Notes under the pieces: generated by a model
Database searches by the model: none
Told to the model about the DNA's origin: nothing
What the model saw: the letters and a program-made list of their open reading frames with translations, nothing else
Part shown: positions 24,194-36,795 of the stretch, piece by piece
How the letters are laid out: every line of letters starts with the position of its first letter
How positions within the stretch are numbered: the first letter of the stretch is position 1
DNA from: Rhizomucor pusillus
Lineage: Eukaryota; Mucoromycota; Mucoromycetes; Mucorales; Lichtheimiaceae
DNA length: 64,000 nt
Direction of reading: 5' to 3'
Assembly: GCA_900175165.2 (NCBI GenBank)
Contig: FWWN02000393.1
Span: 1-64,000, forward strand
Position numbers and translations under genes: made by a program

Positions 24194-27100
24194 TGTTGCT
24201 ATAAGTTGAAGGAGTACAGTGGAAAAGATAGCGAGAGAAAGAAATATATAAAGAAGAAAGGAACACTTGTAGATAAAAAGAAAAGGACGAGCTCTGGGTT
24301 TAGATAAATGTATATATATATGTTTCCGCCCCATCTGGCTAGCGACGCATTTGGAAAGCATCATTTCTTGCTTTGTATCACAGGGCAGCACTTTATTTTT
24401 CGAATCCCCTTTCTTTCGTGAGGATATCAGCGCACTGATGCAAAGCAGGCGCAAAATGCGGGCCGAGACAAACTAGTAGAAGAAAACGTGGTCGCCATGT
24501 ACTGTATAACCCTGCATTTAAAGGGAACTGGAACGTGGTTGTTCCAAAACCGTTCAATGGAGAACGTGGTACAGCACACTGGGAACAATTGCCCATTCCA
24601 TGTATGAATGGATTTACAACCCGCGCCAACGCACGAGATCTACACGTCTATGTGATTTGTTACTTGTCTGTGCACCCCGTCGTGATGGGATGGGCAAGGG
24701 AATAGTGGAAATTAAAGAGCGGCGAAAATCTCTGTTTGGACCCTCAATATGAGCCGTTCGAAGGGTAGGAGAGTCCCTGAACAATATAATAACCAGCGGA
24801 CCAATCGTATTGTCCAATGCTCACCGGTGGCGACAAACAGATGCCTTCATCGAGATCCGGTTAGGACCATCTAACTAAAAGCGACACTTCGTGTAATTGA
24901 CACAACCACAAAGGCTCCCTCGCCGCAACGTGCCAATGTCGTTCAAGGGGTAAGGCAACCCATCAAGGGAAACTCTCCTGCACGCTTTTTCTCTTTTTGC
25001 TCAACCCCCCTTCCTGGCCAAGTTGATCTTCAATCCGACGCCCACGCAACTCCGCAGTTGGATCGACCGTAGCACAGTCAATGTTACACACACACCTATT
25101 TCCAGCGACAAGTTGGTTGCCACCCACCCACCCCGTTTCCAGAACTCCCTCGTCGGACGTACAGAAGCACATGGCAGAACCCCGAGTGTAACCGCAACGT
25201 TTTCAGGGACAAGGACGCACGTTGTGCACCCTTAAGGGCGATCATGATCGCTTAACTGTTCAACCGTTTCAGGTGAACGACGAAAAAATATAAGCTCGGG
25301 AACGGCATTTTGGTCAGAACCGGGCAGACAGACACACTCGAGAAGATCATGGCACAAGATCTCCTTACACAGTTGCTATTGGAATAACTTGGATCCTTGC
25401 CTGTTAGTAATTCTACACCGTGGCAGTGGACAGAAAAGACCAAACAAGTCAGCAGATATGCATATTACAATGAGTGTTACATTCAATTTCATATATCCAG
25501 AGTAAATAGCCACATTCTTTTTTTTAGATTGTTCGGTGTCACCAACGCTATCATCTTATTAACTTTTCTATTTTTTACTTTCTGTCTGCCGCGGAGCTGT
25601 GCGCAACAACAACTACTATTACTACTACTTATTGTGATAGAGACCAAGCAACGAAATTATAGCAACGCTGTGTAGCTCAGCGGCGGCCCCGCTCTCGGTC
25701 CTTTTGTCTGTACAGAGTCCTTCTCTGCATTTGGTGATATCCCGAAACCTTAATCACCGGGGATAACACGCTGCAAAGAGCAATTATGACTGTCTTCTCA
25801 CTTCTGCAGCACCCACTTTTGGCTCAACCTGTACATAAATCTTTTGCACATACATCGCGCATTGTCTGTCCTTCCATCCCACCCCCTTAACTTTCACTCT
25901 CCCTAGCAACATCGCATCGAGACATTTCTTGTTTTGGTACACACTGTGACAAGATCCTGACCTTTTGGCCAGGAGGACATGTAGAATAGACTCGCATATA
26001 CAGTATATCAAAAGTAACGCTTGTATCTGTCGTTACATATATTATTCAGTGCGAACACGCACACAAACACGACATTGTTAGAAAATAAATGTATGCAAAT
26101 GCTTTTCCTGAGCCCAGTTTGAATTCAAATACATGTTCGTCAATGCAAGCCTAAAAAATTTTCCAGCAGTTATAATGGTCAAATAGGATGATTTCTTGTT
26201 TTGTATCTCATTTGGGACACAACAACGACACCACCTGCATAATTCAAGTGTCCCCAGCCCGTTATCTAAAAGCGTACGTAAAGAAGATGCGAAGCATTTA
26301 ACAGGCATTATTTCTTACTAATATCCGTTTGTCAGGTAACCGAGTAAGGAGACGTTGGCAAATGGCGCTAGAAAGCGAGGAAAGAATTTGCTAGCTTTTT
26401 CTTAACCGGTCTTGGGAAGGACAACACTGAATTTCCTATCAAAGGCACATAAAGTAAAGCTGAGCGGATGAAAGCCAAAGTATACAAGCAAGCTAAAATA
26501 AAAACCGAAAAAAGTCAGGAGATATGCAAAAAACGCGGAATCATCGAACGTTATATCCGAAAGTGACATGACGTCTCATTCGAAATCACGATATCGGGGG
26601 GCCGCTGTCCTCAAATGTCAAACAAAAGAGTGATGCAGGTGAAGCTTATGCACGGGCCATGCAGAGTGCAATGCTGATGCTGAAAGCCAACTGGGACAAT
26701 ATCGCTACCGTAACGAGGGCGCAAAGCACAAAGAATATCGGTGTATACTCATCGTGGACATATATATCAAGGGGATTGCTAAGATAGGGTCAGGACACCC
26801 ACCGACCTGTAGTTTCTGTTATTGTTTGCACAACATCCACCGTGAAATGATCTGAATACTCTTCAAAGGCAAGAAAGACAGATTTGGAAACTCCCCAACC
26901 CGGAACTTGAGAAGGCCTTTAAAGGAAGTTTGAATTCCTTTAACGAGATATCTTTCAAATTCTTATAGAGCCTTGCAAACTCTTTATATTACGCTATGTA
27001 GAGTCTCGCAGCTCCATATGTAAAAGTATATTTCTACACACTATACCATGCTAGTTAAACGATTTTTATCTGTCGTCAGCTGGAAATTCAAACAAAGTAG

Positions 27101-27440
27101 ATAAAGCGGTCAAAGAAACGTCCTCTTTAACCGCTGCTCCACCAACATTGCTTTAGACCTCTGCAACTCTGTCCTCTTGAAGGTTGATTGCATCGCCCCA
27201 ATCGATGCCCCTGCAATTGCATTATTTGCCGGTACAGGCTCTCCCAGTAAGAGTCGCTGCTGAACGTCGTCTTCAGCGTTGACTTGATTGGGATAGTCGT
27301 ACTTGGTCGACAGGCGGTAAAATTATTATTCTAATGACCAAGCAGCTAAACGCACCCTCGCATCCGGCCCTTGAATGGTCTGGCAAGCTGCCTGAATCAG
27401 CGGATACCTGGAGTATCTGGATGTGTTCCGGCACGCTTGC
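24194..27440. other. Gene-poor intergenic region
   Basis: About 3.2 kb with no ORF I can support. Short ORFs here (24393..24629, 25784..26011, 26078..26308, all minus) lack recognisable domains and flanking splice sites. Base composition is more even than in the genes around it. It may be old, decayed transposon sequence, but I cannot show that. Confidence 0.4.
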
Positions 27441-28020
27441 AGTGCATGAATGGCGATCCCAAACCATGCACTGAAGACCGCATTCCATCGCCGGCCTATT
27501 CGATTATACTATAAACGGGAAACCATTAGCACGAATTCTAAAGCAAGATTACAAAAACGAGCAATCTTGAATATCAGCGAGTCCGCTATGCATCGCCGCT
27601 TGACCAAAAAGTTGACATTCACTCTCAAGCGCACCAGATTACAAACAGCTGATCGTGACTCTGAACCATCCGTAAAGGATGTGTGGAGTATTGGCAAAAC
27701 CATGGCATCAATTTTCTAGAGAACTGTATTTTTGTAGATGAAAGCGGTTTCAACAAACAAACGGTTCGTCCTGTTGCCTAGTCCAAAAAGGGTACCACTG
27801 CTGTTGCGGAAGTGCCTACTACTCTCGGCATAAATCTGAGTATCTTAGGTTGCATTTGTAGCAAAGGACTTGTTGCACTCTCAACAGCAGGTGCCAATGC
27901 CATCCAAGAAGCGCAAGGCATCCGGAAAAATCCTTGGGCGTTCTTATGGAACAACAAAAGACTATTTCGCTTTGCTTCCGGAATATATGCTGAAGGTGCT
28001 TAACGATTGTGGTTAGAACA
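27441..28020 (+). pseudogene. Decayed IS630/Tc1-mariner-type (DDE) transposase
   Basis: The segment 27537..27700 in one frame ends in a region resembling the transposase helix-turn-helix. The frame then slips, and EYWQNHGINFLENC, CIFVDESGFNKQTVRPVA reads from about 27687. VDESGF carries the first catalytic Asp of the DDE_3 fold. An in-frame TAG follows PVA, after which SKKGTTAVAEVPTT and INLSILGCICSKGLVALS continue. Another slip near 27895 leads to KKRKASGKILGRS and DYFALLPEYMLKVLND. The second and third catalytic residues are missing. So at least two frameshifts, one nonsense and a 3' truncation. It aligns by eye with the better preserved transposase at 54727..55308. Confidence 0.8.
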
Positions 28021-28151
28021 GTTAGTAGATAAAGTTTTTGTATGTGAAGACTGTGTGATATTTCACATTCTCTTAAGTAGAAAAGATGCCTTGCAGCACA
28101 CAATCAATATCAGACACATACAAGCTGTATTACAGGAATAAGTAGAAACAA

Positions 28152-28187
<36 letters not shown>
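28152..28187. repeat. (ACATAT)n microsatellite
   Basis: Six-base unit repeated about six times, just downstream of the transposase remnant. Confidence 0.9.
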
Positions 28188-28489
28188 TAGCATCGACTTT
28201 TCATTTCTTGTTTCTGCTCTCCTTAGTCCGCAGTGACCGCTTTCGCTCAAGATCGCGACTCTCTAGAACTTTACTCTTCCTCTTCGTCATTGTTTCCCTC
28301 AAATCTCTGGTGGTCTCCAAAATGATATCTACAAAAAGGATTGTTAATGAGTCAGTGCATATGAAGCCAAGTCATCTCACATATAATGAATACCTTCACT
28401 GTTAGAAGCTGGCAAGGATGCAGATAACAAACATGGAGCAAAGTAAGTATGACGGTATAATTAATGCTTATAAAGTTTTTTCCTTTACC

Positions 28490-29480
28490 CTTTCATATAC
28501 AGGAACACTATCATCTAATTCCTTATCGTCGTTATCGGCCACATTGATGGATGTCCATGTTTTTCTGCGAGACGCATCATCAACACTAGAGAAGCCGTCA
28601 CCTTCCTCAAGGCAAAAATCAGGTGATTTTCTTCCTAGAAGCACAAAAAAGTAGTGGTAGTTGGATCCGTTAGTATATATGTTTATCTTCAACAATACAT
28701 AATGCAGGCCATTAATATCATCCTTACGGCATAAGTCATTTCTGGTTGTTGCAGCTGATGTGGCTGATGTCTTTATGTTGTTGACTGGACGAACTCTATC
28801 ATAAACAATCGATTAGCGTATTGGCAAATTTCACGTAAATGTGTACGTTTCATGCTCCATTTCTCATCACCATATGCATATTTCCAAAGATTGTACCATT
28901 GTACTGGGATAGGAATGTCCAACGATCACTCGATTGGCTGTGGCCCGCGGAGCTTGCGAAGCGAGTCGTATTTAAAGGAATACGCACAAGCTCTTTGATT
29001 CTGGATGGCCTCCGTCTGGTACTTACGACGGAGGCTACCCGGTCATTCGACGCCTTACACAATCAATCCCATGGCCATTCGATCGTAATATCGTTCGACT
29101 CGACAAGGCCAAGATTGATATTATTAGCATTCACATGATTTTTAACCAAGGTTGGAGTTTTCTGCTTGATATCACGCAGATCTTTTTCTTTGAATGTCTA
29201 GAGATGAAAGAAAGATAAGATTCTTTCTGTTTGTAATCATATCAGAGACGTATGTAGAATCCTTTACCTTGTACTTCATTTTTCGCAACGTCAAGTAAGT
29301 TTTTAGGCCAGGAGATATAGTCTTCTCTTTCAGTAAAACTTGTAGAGCACCCTGGTACTCTTTTAAAAGGTTTTGTAGTGTAGCGTAGCTGGCATCGGGT
29401 AGATCATATCCCTTCCAAATGATAAAGTTGTTCGAAATCCCATTGATTAAGCACGTATTCTTTGAAGAAGAGATGGTAGT
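28490..29480 (-). other. Fragments of a spliced minus-strand ORF of unknown identity
   Basis: Unrecognised. Going down from 29480, a minus frame without an ATG reads WKGYDLPDASYATLQNLLK and EYQGALQVLLKEKTISPGLK. A good GT-AG intron (about 29205..29268) leads to TFKEKDLRDIKQKTPTLVKN, and a stop follows after IEWPWD. Lower down, minus exons around 28735-28800 and 28500-28637 join through another GT-AG intron to give KSPDFCLEEGDGFSSVDDAS and TSINVADNDDKELDD. Codon-like composition and splice sites suggest former coding, perhaps one broken gene or a transposon protein. I assign no function. Confidence 0.3.
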
Positions 29481-30059
29481 CAAAGATTATCACTAGAAAT
29501 GTGTTTGTTGTAAAAAGCTGAGGGACACATTATTAACGAAAAGAACAAGTCCTGTCTTATGTCGGCTTTTTATTTTTACGAGTGTGACCTTCTCAGTTTA
29601 CCTCCTTTCAGGTATAGCATTATGGATGCATATGTGTGAGGACTCTACCGAAAAAGAAGGTAAAGCATTTGAGGGTATGCTGAAGGATTTTATTTAAGAC
29701 ATACCGTCAGCTGTCCTAAGCTTATTCTTGGATGCTTACCAGCTTTCCTTGGGTGGCAAAAATCTGCAGCAGATCGTAGTAAGGTATGCAGAAAAGAATA
29801 AGCAGCTTTCGATCTTATACGTGAAGGCGACCTATTGTTACAAAATATAAATTAGGCAATAGTGGACTATCTGGGCTGGCCTGGGATAACATAATATACA
29901 CTAATCCATCCAAACCACACCATCTGGATACACCGGTACCACAATTTCCAAAGCGAAATGGCGCTGTTTCTGGCGTATGACTATACCATTAATAGGAATG
30001 ATATCAGACTGGCGAGTATAAACATACTTAGAAAGAAGACCCATTGGTGAGCTTATTCT

Positions 30060-30615
30060 GGTATTAGGTATGTTCTGGCCCCCGTGACCACAGAAGAACT
30101 TTTATCCTATCCAATTGTGCAGTCAAACATGCATGATGACCATTCCCTGGTTAGGGCAGCTTTAGTCAAACTAGATGCTGCTTGTCGAAACCGCAGAGTT
30201 CTCTTCAACAACAGAATCGTCTTAGCACCATATGGATTTGCTAGGATTATTGGGAGCGCACAACATAAGAAAGCCTCGGTACCGACAACAGAGCTATCCA
30301 ACCACCATGAAACTGGAAATCTTAGATATTCGGAAGACGATGTACGCACACACATCAGCAAAAACAAGTCGAGCTTTGCTTTCAATGTCCTTTCTGGCGT
30401 CTATGAGCATGTCTCTATTGTTCTCTTCTTTGGCTTATCAAGCCCATCATCTTTTTGGTATACCTTGCGGTGTCAATAGTTATTTAGTTATCACGTTTCC
30501 CTCGTTTGCTTATGATTGTAATGGCCCTTGCTACAATCCGGCGGCATCCCTCCATACATACGATCGCCGATGCATTGAGCGTAATTATAAGTGGATAAAA
30601 TATGTGCACGGTTGA
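30060..30615 (+). other. Unassigned overlapping ORFs, possible gene relic
   Basis: Two overlapping plus frames: 30084..30479 (no ATG; YPIVQSNMHDDHSLVRAALV) and about 30300..30615 (LAYQAHHLFGIPCGVNSYLV). No family recognised, and no splice sites join them convincingly. Could be a relic of a mobile element. Confidence 0.2.
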
Positions 30616-31083
30616 ATAATATTCAAAAGAGCATCATCCTCCCACCTCTGAAATCCTTATTTATATTTATTTTGTTACTGTGGAGAAAATACGCGTAGAA
30701 TAGCATGAATACAAGCTGCTTGCGATTGCGATTTTCGACCGAACGTCAATACATAACGCATACGTGTTCGATATCGTCCCAACATTTACATTCTTGTCAT
30801 ATCCTATTTATTGCTAGCAATAAATCTATAATTGTCGGTGCAATAATACAAACAAGCCGGTGTTATTGGAAAGCTGGGTAATCCTCAAAATAGGTCGATT
30901 GTATTGTACCCATTTGGACGATCACGACGTGAATGCGTCCTGACCTTCCTCTTTTGGGGTCGGAGCAGCAGGTGACGTCGGTGCTTTCCATGCAGAGAGA
31001 GACAAGCGAGCTTCGTCTTTCCTGAATAATATCACTCTTCTTTCATCCCTCGTGAAATCGCATACTTAGAACAGATACCTGCA
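30616..31083. other. Rab5 promoter region
   Basis: About 470 bp upstream of the Rab5 ATG; AT-rich in its first half. No distinct element recognised. Confidence 0.4.
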
Positions 31084-32425
31084 ATGGCATCTAGACAATC
31101 CACACCACAGGGTCATTCACAAGGACGATCATACCAGTTTAAACTCGTCCTGCTAGGTGAGATACAACTCAGTTGCGCGAGATGCAGCGGCAAGCTGGTG
31201 TACAGTTACACACCGGCTGTGTCTCGCTTCATATTCTCGCCGAGTATTTCATTGCAATGTCTCTCACTTGAACCATACACTGACATAAACATTTAAACAA
31301 ACGTAATGTTTCTAGGCGAGTCGGCTGTCGGAAAGTCTAGGTAAGATGCCAAATTACATAACAGCTGATCCTTGGCAATGGCGGAGAATAACGATATGCT
31401 GTTAGCTTGGTGATGCGCTTCGTAAAAGACCACTTTGATGAATACAGAGAAAGCACAATTGGAGGTAAATTCCTGCTGCCCGCTTCGTGTAGCGCGGCTC
31501 TTTGTTTCAAACCGTTTGTCCCCGTTTTGCTCACATTGTATTTTCTGTTGCACACAGCTGCTTTCTTGGCGCAGACGATCTCCTTGGATGATAACACCAT
31601 TGTGAAATTCGAAATTTGGTATGACGGCAGTTAAATCGATGTGATCTTCTTTTAGCTGATGTGGATGTGTTTGCAGGGATACCGCAGGCCAAGAGCGTTA
31701 TAAGGTACAAAAAGAGGAGGAAAAGAAAAGACGCCAGGCTTGGTTGGATGCGAGCAGTGATCATTAATCGCTTGCTTCATTTTAGAGTTTGGCCCCGATG
31801 TATTACCGTAATGCAAACTGCGCCGTCGTCGTATACGATATTACACAAGCCGTGAGTTTCCCTTCTATGGCTTGAAAATCCAATAGAGATTAGCTAATAT
31901 TCTCCTAGTCTTCATTGGAAAAAGCAAAAGCTTGGGTAAACGAACTGCAGCGCCAAGCTGATCCCAACATCGTCATTGCCCTGGCAGGAAACAAATGTGA
32001 TCTGGAAGCCCGAAGAGCTATCGAGACCCAGGTAGGCGCGAATCTGGTTACTGGTAAATAACATGCGATAAGTAATATGCTGCCCCTATTAGACCGCTCA
32101 AGAATACGCTGATGAGGCTGGATTGCTGTTTTTTGAAACATCGGCAAAGACTGCACACAACGTGAACGAATTATTTACTGCGATCGGTAGGTTGAGATAC
32201 CCGGAACTAGGTAAATTGCAGAATTATGCTAATCCACTACGCAGCCAAAAAGATGCCGTTGGACCAGCTTGCCGATAGCTCTCGTGGAAGAAACCGCGGT
32301 CTCAATGCGCGCGGTGGAGTTGATCTCAACAGACCAGGCAATGCCAGTGGATGTGCCTGTAAGTATAGCTGCATGCCGTTGATATCAAAGTGCAAGATTA
32401 TTTAATACAAAACTATCTAGGTTAA
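31084..32425 (+). CDS. RAB5: Rab5-type small GTPase (Ypt5/Vps21)
   Basis: Ten exons: 31084..31156, 31316..31340, 31406..31464, 31558..31618, 31677..31704, 31786..31851, 31909..32031, 32093..32186, 32245..32358, 32421..32425; 215 residues. All G boxes are present: GESAVGKSS, the effector region [32 protein letters not shown] and ETSAK. The effector loop and the [20 protein letters not shown] block are Rab5-specific. Family role: early-endosome fusion and endocytic transport. The last exon supplies only two bases plus TAA; splicing completes the final Cys and yields a C-terminal CAC (CXC) geranylgeranylation motif. Reading through the last intron would instead bury those cysteines before a 13-residue tail. 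Confidence 0.95.
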
Positions 32426-32768
32426 AATATTGAACGATCATGAAGAAACATGCGGAAAATAGGGTATTCTTATTCAAAGTCATTGGCGTGTTACCCTCTC
32501 CGTTTCTTTATTATTACCTTTTTTCGTTTTATTTTTTTCTTCTTTTCGCCGCTGTACCAGTCTCTACCTCTTATCCTTTCCTGTGCACGCGCGAGTAGCT
32601 GTTATCTATATCTCTTTCTCTCTTGTGTTTTCCACAATCTCTCTGTCTCTCTTCCTCTCTCGATTCCCCTTCTCGATTTAATACAACTGCTTGGTTGACT
32701 ATATACGTCTTGAAATAGTATATAAGCGTGGGCCCGTGCGGGGAGTAGAGAGTGAAAGTTTCGCCGCA
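32426..32768. other. Intergenic, Rab5 to cation exchanger
   Basis: 343 bp; a CT-rich tract (32520-32690) precedes the TATA-like element of the exchanger gene. Confidence 0.5.
32719..32725 (+). promoter_or_regulatory. TATA-like element of the cation exchanger gene
   Basis: TATATAA, 43 bp before the ATG at 32769 and directly after a CT-rich tract. Position and match fit a core promoter; no start site was mapped. Confidence 0.45.
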
Positions 32769-35594
32769 ATGCCGAGCCGGTCGCGCCTTTTCCGCCTGGA
32801 ACCCACCACCTTTCTCTCCGCCATGGCCTCCTTGAGCCGAAATGCATGTCTGCTACTCTCGATATTTCTAATCGCCAGACTGTTCACCTTGGCGTGGCAG
32901 AATTCCGACACCGTTAGCCGGCTGCATGCCAAACGCTCGCTCGATGCTGGACTGTCGGCAAGCAATGAGGTGAAAAGTCTACTCTTTCCCTGTTAACTGA
33001 AACCCGAAGAAAACTCTTGTTCACACACATATGCATACATTGTATTTTCTTTTTCTTGCATATGCGTATAGTGCGATAACATTATATATCAAAACGACCA
33101 ATGTGCTTTTGCAAAGCAGTACTGCGCCGGTACCTCGCCGGGGTTGATAGACTACCTGGAATGGTACTTTTGCGCATCTGGAGTTGCACGACCTGTGATA
33201 TTTATAGTTTTGGTGAGGCCTTACCTATGTATTTTCCTTACTGAGGTGCAAAAAATTGACTATAAACAATGTATGTATAACAGTGTGCATGGCTCTTATT
33301 CTTGTTCGGTTTCGTTGGCATCGCTGCATCCGATTTTTTCTGCAAGTATTTTATTTGACTACTACCACGATACATTTGTCTAATCATTGAAATAGGTCCA
33401 AACCTTCAAACTATTGCATCGGCCTTGAAACTATCAGAGAGCTTGGTAAGTTCGCTCAGATTTTCTATTGTATGTCATGAATTATATTGTAAACCATATA
33501 TAGACTGGAGTTACCTTTCTCGCTTTTGGAAACGGAAGCCCTGATCTATTTTCGACATTCAGGTAGAGTTCATCGTAATGCATATAAATTATATACTGAT
33601 GAGAAATAATACAGTGCAATGCATGCAGACATGGGTTCATTAGCACTAGGTGAACTCATCGGAGCAGCTGCATTTATTGTTAGCGTTGTAGCAGGGTAAG
33701 AAAAAATATAAAGATTTTGTGATCTTACGCCTTAAATTCCCTCGTACGTTACAGTTCCATGTGTGCTATCAAGCCATTCCGGACAAAAAAGTTTGGATTT
33801 CTGCGCGATGTATCATTCTTCACCGTTGCGATTATTCTCTTAATGGGAATCGTTGCGGATGGTTTGATTTATTTGTACGAAGCAATCCTGTTGGTTGTCT
33901 TCTACGTTGTCTATGTATTCGTCGTCGTAGGCGGCAATTATTACATGAAGCGGCGGTCAACCTACAAGAACCTGGTGCAGCGAGCCAGACTTGAATACGA
34001 AGAAACTGGTCCCGAGGTCGACAACTTGCTGCGAGGAAATATGTGGGATGGTAATGGACATTTTTTTTTTTTTTTTACAAACATCATGTCGATCTGCTGC
34101 TATTAACATTTATATGTGAATTGCAGAAGAACTAGTCGGCGCCGACGAGATGGAGCTTTACGATGAAGGATTCGAAACAGAAGGCTATCACAGACAGCGC
34201 GGATCAGCGCATCCAAAGCTTAGAATCCGCACATCATTGTTCTCGGCTATCGAGGTATGTCGGATATTGATGCTAGGAGGAAGGCTAGATATACCAATCT
34301 ATGAATAGTTTCAGGACGTTGTACGATCCCTTCAACGTACAAATCATCGCTTCACCCATCATCATCATATACGTTCCCGAGCACCAACAACCACGACAGC
34401 AGCAGATGTAACCAGCGACGTACCACTGAGCCCTCGAGGTGCTATGCCACCAGATTCTGCCAGCGAGCACGGATACGCAACCTACGAGCCGTCGCAGCAA
34501 TGCCTTCGCTTAGGAAGAATAAAACTACCTATCGATGTTGTTGATTTGAACGAGATTTCTTTCCACCTCTTCCCGTCTGTCGCCAACTTTAGCCAGAAAT
34601 CTATCTACAGCAAGATCAGCTCTATCATATCCGTGCCTGTCATCTTTTTACTTGCTGTTACGTTACCTGTTGTCAAGGAGAGCGCTGTAAAGCAGAACAA
34701 CAGTGTGAGGCTGGACGATGATGCTATTGCGATGTTGCAGGATATCCCAGCAACGGCAGCAGAGGAAAATGATCCAGCAGAAATGAACGAATTATCAGAA
34801 AGCACAGCAACGTGGAGCCAGTGGATGACAGCGACGCAGCTTGTATGCGCCCCAATGTTTTTTGCTACGGTTCTTTCTGTCAACGATGTCGTACCCGCTG
34901 TGATTATTATGCCCATCGCTGCTGTGTTGGGCGTTGCAACTGCCATCTTTTTCAAATTAACCACAAATCCGGCTGTGCAACCGCGACTGTACTGGATGAT
35001 GTCGTTTGTTGGATTCAGCATTGCTGTCGTGTGGATATACGTTATTGCCAACGAAGTTGTGAGTGTACTGCAAACAATTGGTATTGCACTCGGAATTAGC
35101 GATGCTATCCTCGGGCTTACTGTTTTTGCAGTGGTAAGTACACAATACTTGACATTAACAACCTGACCATGCTCACTTGCATGTTATATCTAGGGTAACA
35201 GCTTGGGAGATTTGGTAGCCAACGTCACGGTTGCAAGGATGGGCTATCCAATGATGGCCATGAGTGCCTGCTTTGGCGGCCCTATGCTCAGTAAGTAGTA
35301 GTAGTAACCTTGATATATTTTTCAAGTGCTAGACTGAACCATGCACGCACAGATATTATGCTTGGTATGGGTATCGGTGCAACGTACGTTACTTCACAAC
35401 GTAATGCACCCTACGTTATCGACGTGTCCAAAACCATCCTTGTCTCTGCCATTGGACTCTTGACGGTCCTGGTTATCCTGCTTGTGTTTGTTCCACTCAA
35501 CCACTTCCGGATGTCAAGAATGTTTGGGCTGGCATCCATCATCATTTATTTGACATGCACTGCTATCAATTTGTATATCGAAATCACTTCTTGA
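32769..35594 (+). CDS. Na+/Ca2+ (K+) exchanger, NCLX/CAX superfamily
   Basis: Eleven exons: 32769..32969, 33072..33212, 33284..33341, 33396..33445, 33504..33562, 33615..33695, 33755..34050, 34127..34254, 34309..35133, 35194..35290, 35353..35594; about 725 residues. Two exchanger repeats hold the alpha motifs: TGVTFLAFGNGSPDLFST in the first and LGLTVFAVGNSLGDLVANVT in the second, each with the acidic residue that binds cation. An N-terminal signal-anchor/lumenal Cys-rich segment and a long cytosolic loop (His-rich, about residues 330-470) separate membrane blocks. Family role: exports Ca2+ against Na+ or H+ across mitochondrial, vacuolar or other internal membranes; which one is unknown. Intron 3 begins GCAAGT at 33342, forced by the CPNLQTIASALKLSES frame. 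Acceptor 34309 versus 34315 is ambiguous (both in frame). Confidence 0.92.
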
Positions 35595-35741
35595 GAGATC
35601 TTTTTGTATACCTGTCTTTATTTGTTAGATGTTCCTTCGTCCTTGACCCTGCTTTCTTTGTCCAATATGTAACTCTGACTGCAGGTCTCCACTCCTTCGT
35701 TCTGTACATATACATGTCAATTAGATGCAAGTTGTACATCT

Positions 35742-36795
35742 TTATTCAATTTTTTTGTTGCTGTTGTTGTTTTCATTTTTATTGTCTACTATGGGTTCTG
35801 AGTTCTCTGTAAGTGATGGAGGTTCGATGGCTGGAGGGTCGGTAACTGTTGTGAGCATGTAAGCAGCCGCAGCCTGCGCAACACCGTATCCAACGAAACC
35901 GACGACTGGTACGCGAATGAGAATGTATGCAATTGCCGAGAATCCAAACAAAACATCCTTGCGGCCACTAAACCATTTGCGCTTCTCCTTGTGTGTCATG
36001 TTCATCCGAACAAAGTATGGTTCCAAAAGCTCACGCATAAGAGCGCGCATGCCAATGAGAGCACGGATGATAGCCATTGTCATCCATCGAGGTAGCAATA
36101 AAAAGCAGATACCAACTGCTACGCCTTGCGTTCGACCCAGCGATTTGAAAGTAGCATAGGCACCTATGCCAAGGAATAGTTAGTCACATCAAGCCGACGA
36201 TTCTATTTATGCCCTATTTCTTCTTGTTACCTGCCGCTGGAAACACGAATCGGCCTACAATAGGCAGCAGGGATAGCAGATAGATTAATATACCGAGTCG
36301 CAGTTTCTTCCATGAACGTCGACAGTAATCTTTCATGTTGGACCAATATTCTTTTCGGTACTTTCTCTTTGCAAGCGACTGCGCGTACGGTGTTCTATCT
36401 GGATGTTGGGAGTCGATGAACCTGAGCGACTCCATAAACATGTCGTCGAGCGGTTTCGGATACACGTAGCGCATAAACAAGAGAGCGAGGAATGGCAGCG
36501 ACGATACGGTTTCTTTAAGAACACGGTTGGTGGCACTGAGAAACTCGTCTGCTGCTGCACCGTTGCTGCCGTCGGCGTTGGTGGGACTGACGATCCACAC
36601 CAAGAATCTTAGGAGGTGGAGCGGCAAACCAATGACCAGGTTCGCGATCCCGAGCAAGACAAAGGACACAATGGACAGGTACAAAAAGATACGCAGGAAC
36701 CGATGCTGCCGAATGCGAGGGTTCTTGAGCACCAGGGAAATGCCGGTGACAGCCTGCTCGGCACCTCGTTCAAGTCCTTGCAAAGTCCAGGGCAT
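35742..36795 (-). CDS. EI24/CysZ-like multi-pass membrane protein
   Basis: Two exons (high to low): 36231..36795 and 35742..36163; 328 residues. The N-terminus MPWTLQGLERGAEQAVTGIS leads to several hydrophobic segments (FLRIFLYLSIVSFVLLGIAN; a pair around LGILIYLLSLLPIVGRF; GVAVGICFLLLPRWMTMAII; YILIRVPVVGFVGYGVAQAA). The charged C-terminus is Asn/Lys-rich. Spacing and the LSLLPIVG motif resemble the EI24 domain, shared by mammalian EI24 (ER) and fungal outer-spore-wall/lipid-droplet Rrt8/Lds proteins. I assign the superfamily only; localisation and function are open. It is tail-to-tail with the exchanger. Confidence 0.7.

Noticed and set aside
25670..25745. tRNA-like GTAGCTCAG near 25672
   Set aside because: No matching D-stem partner, no T-loop GTTCGA box and no acceptor stem.
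28152..28187. CRISPR-like array
   Set aside because: A plain hexamer microsatellite without spacers; a eukaryotic window.
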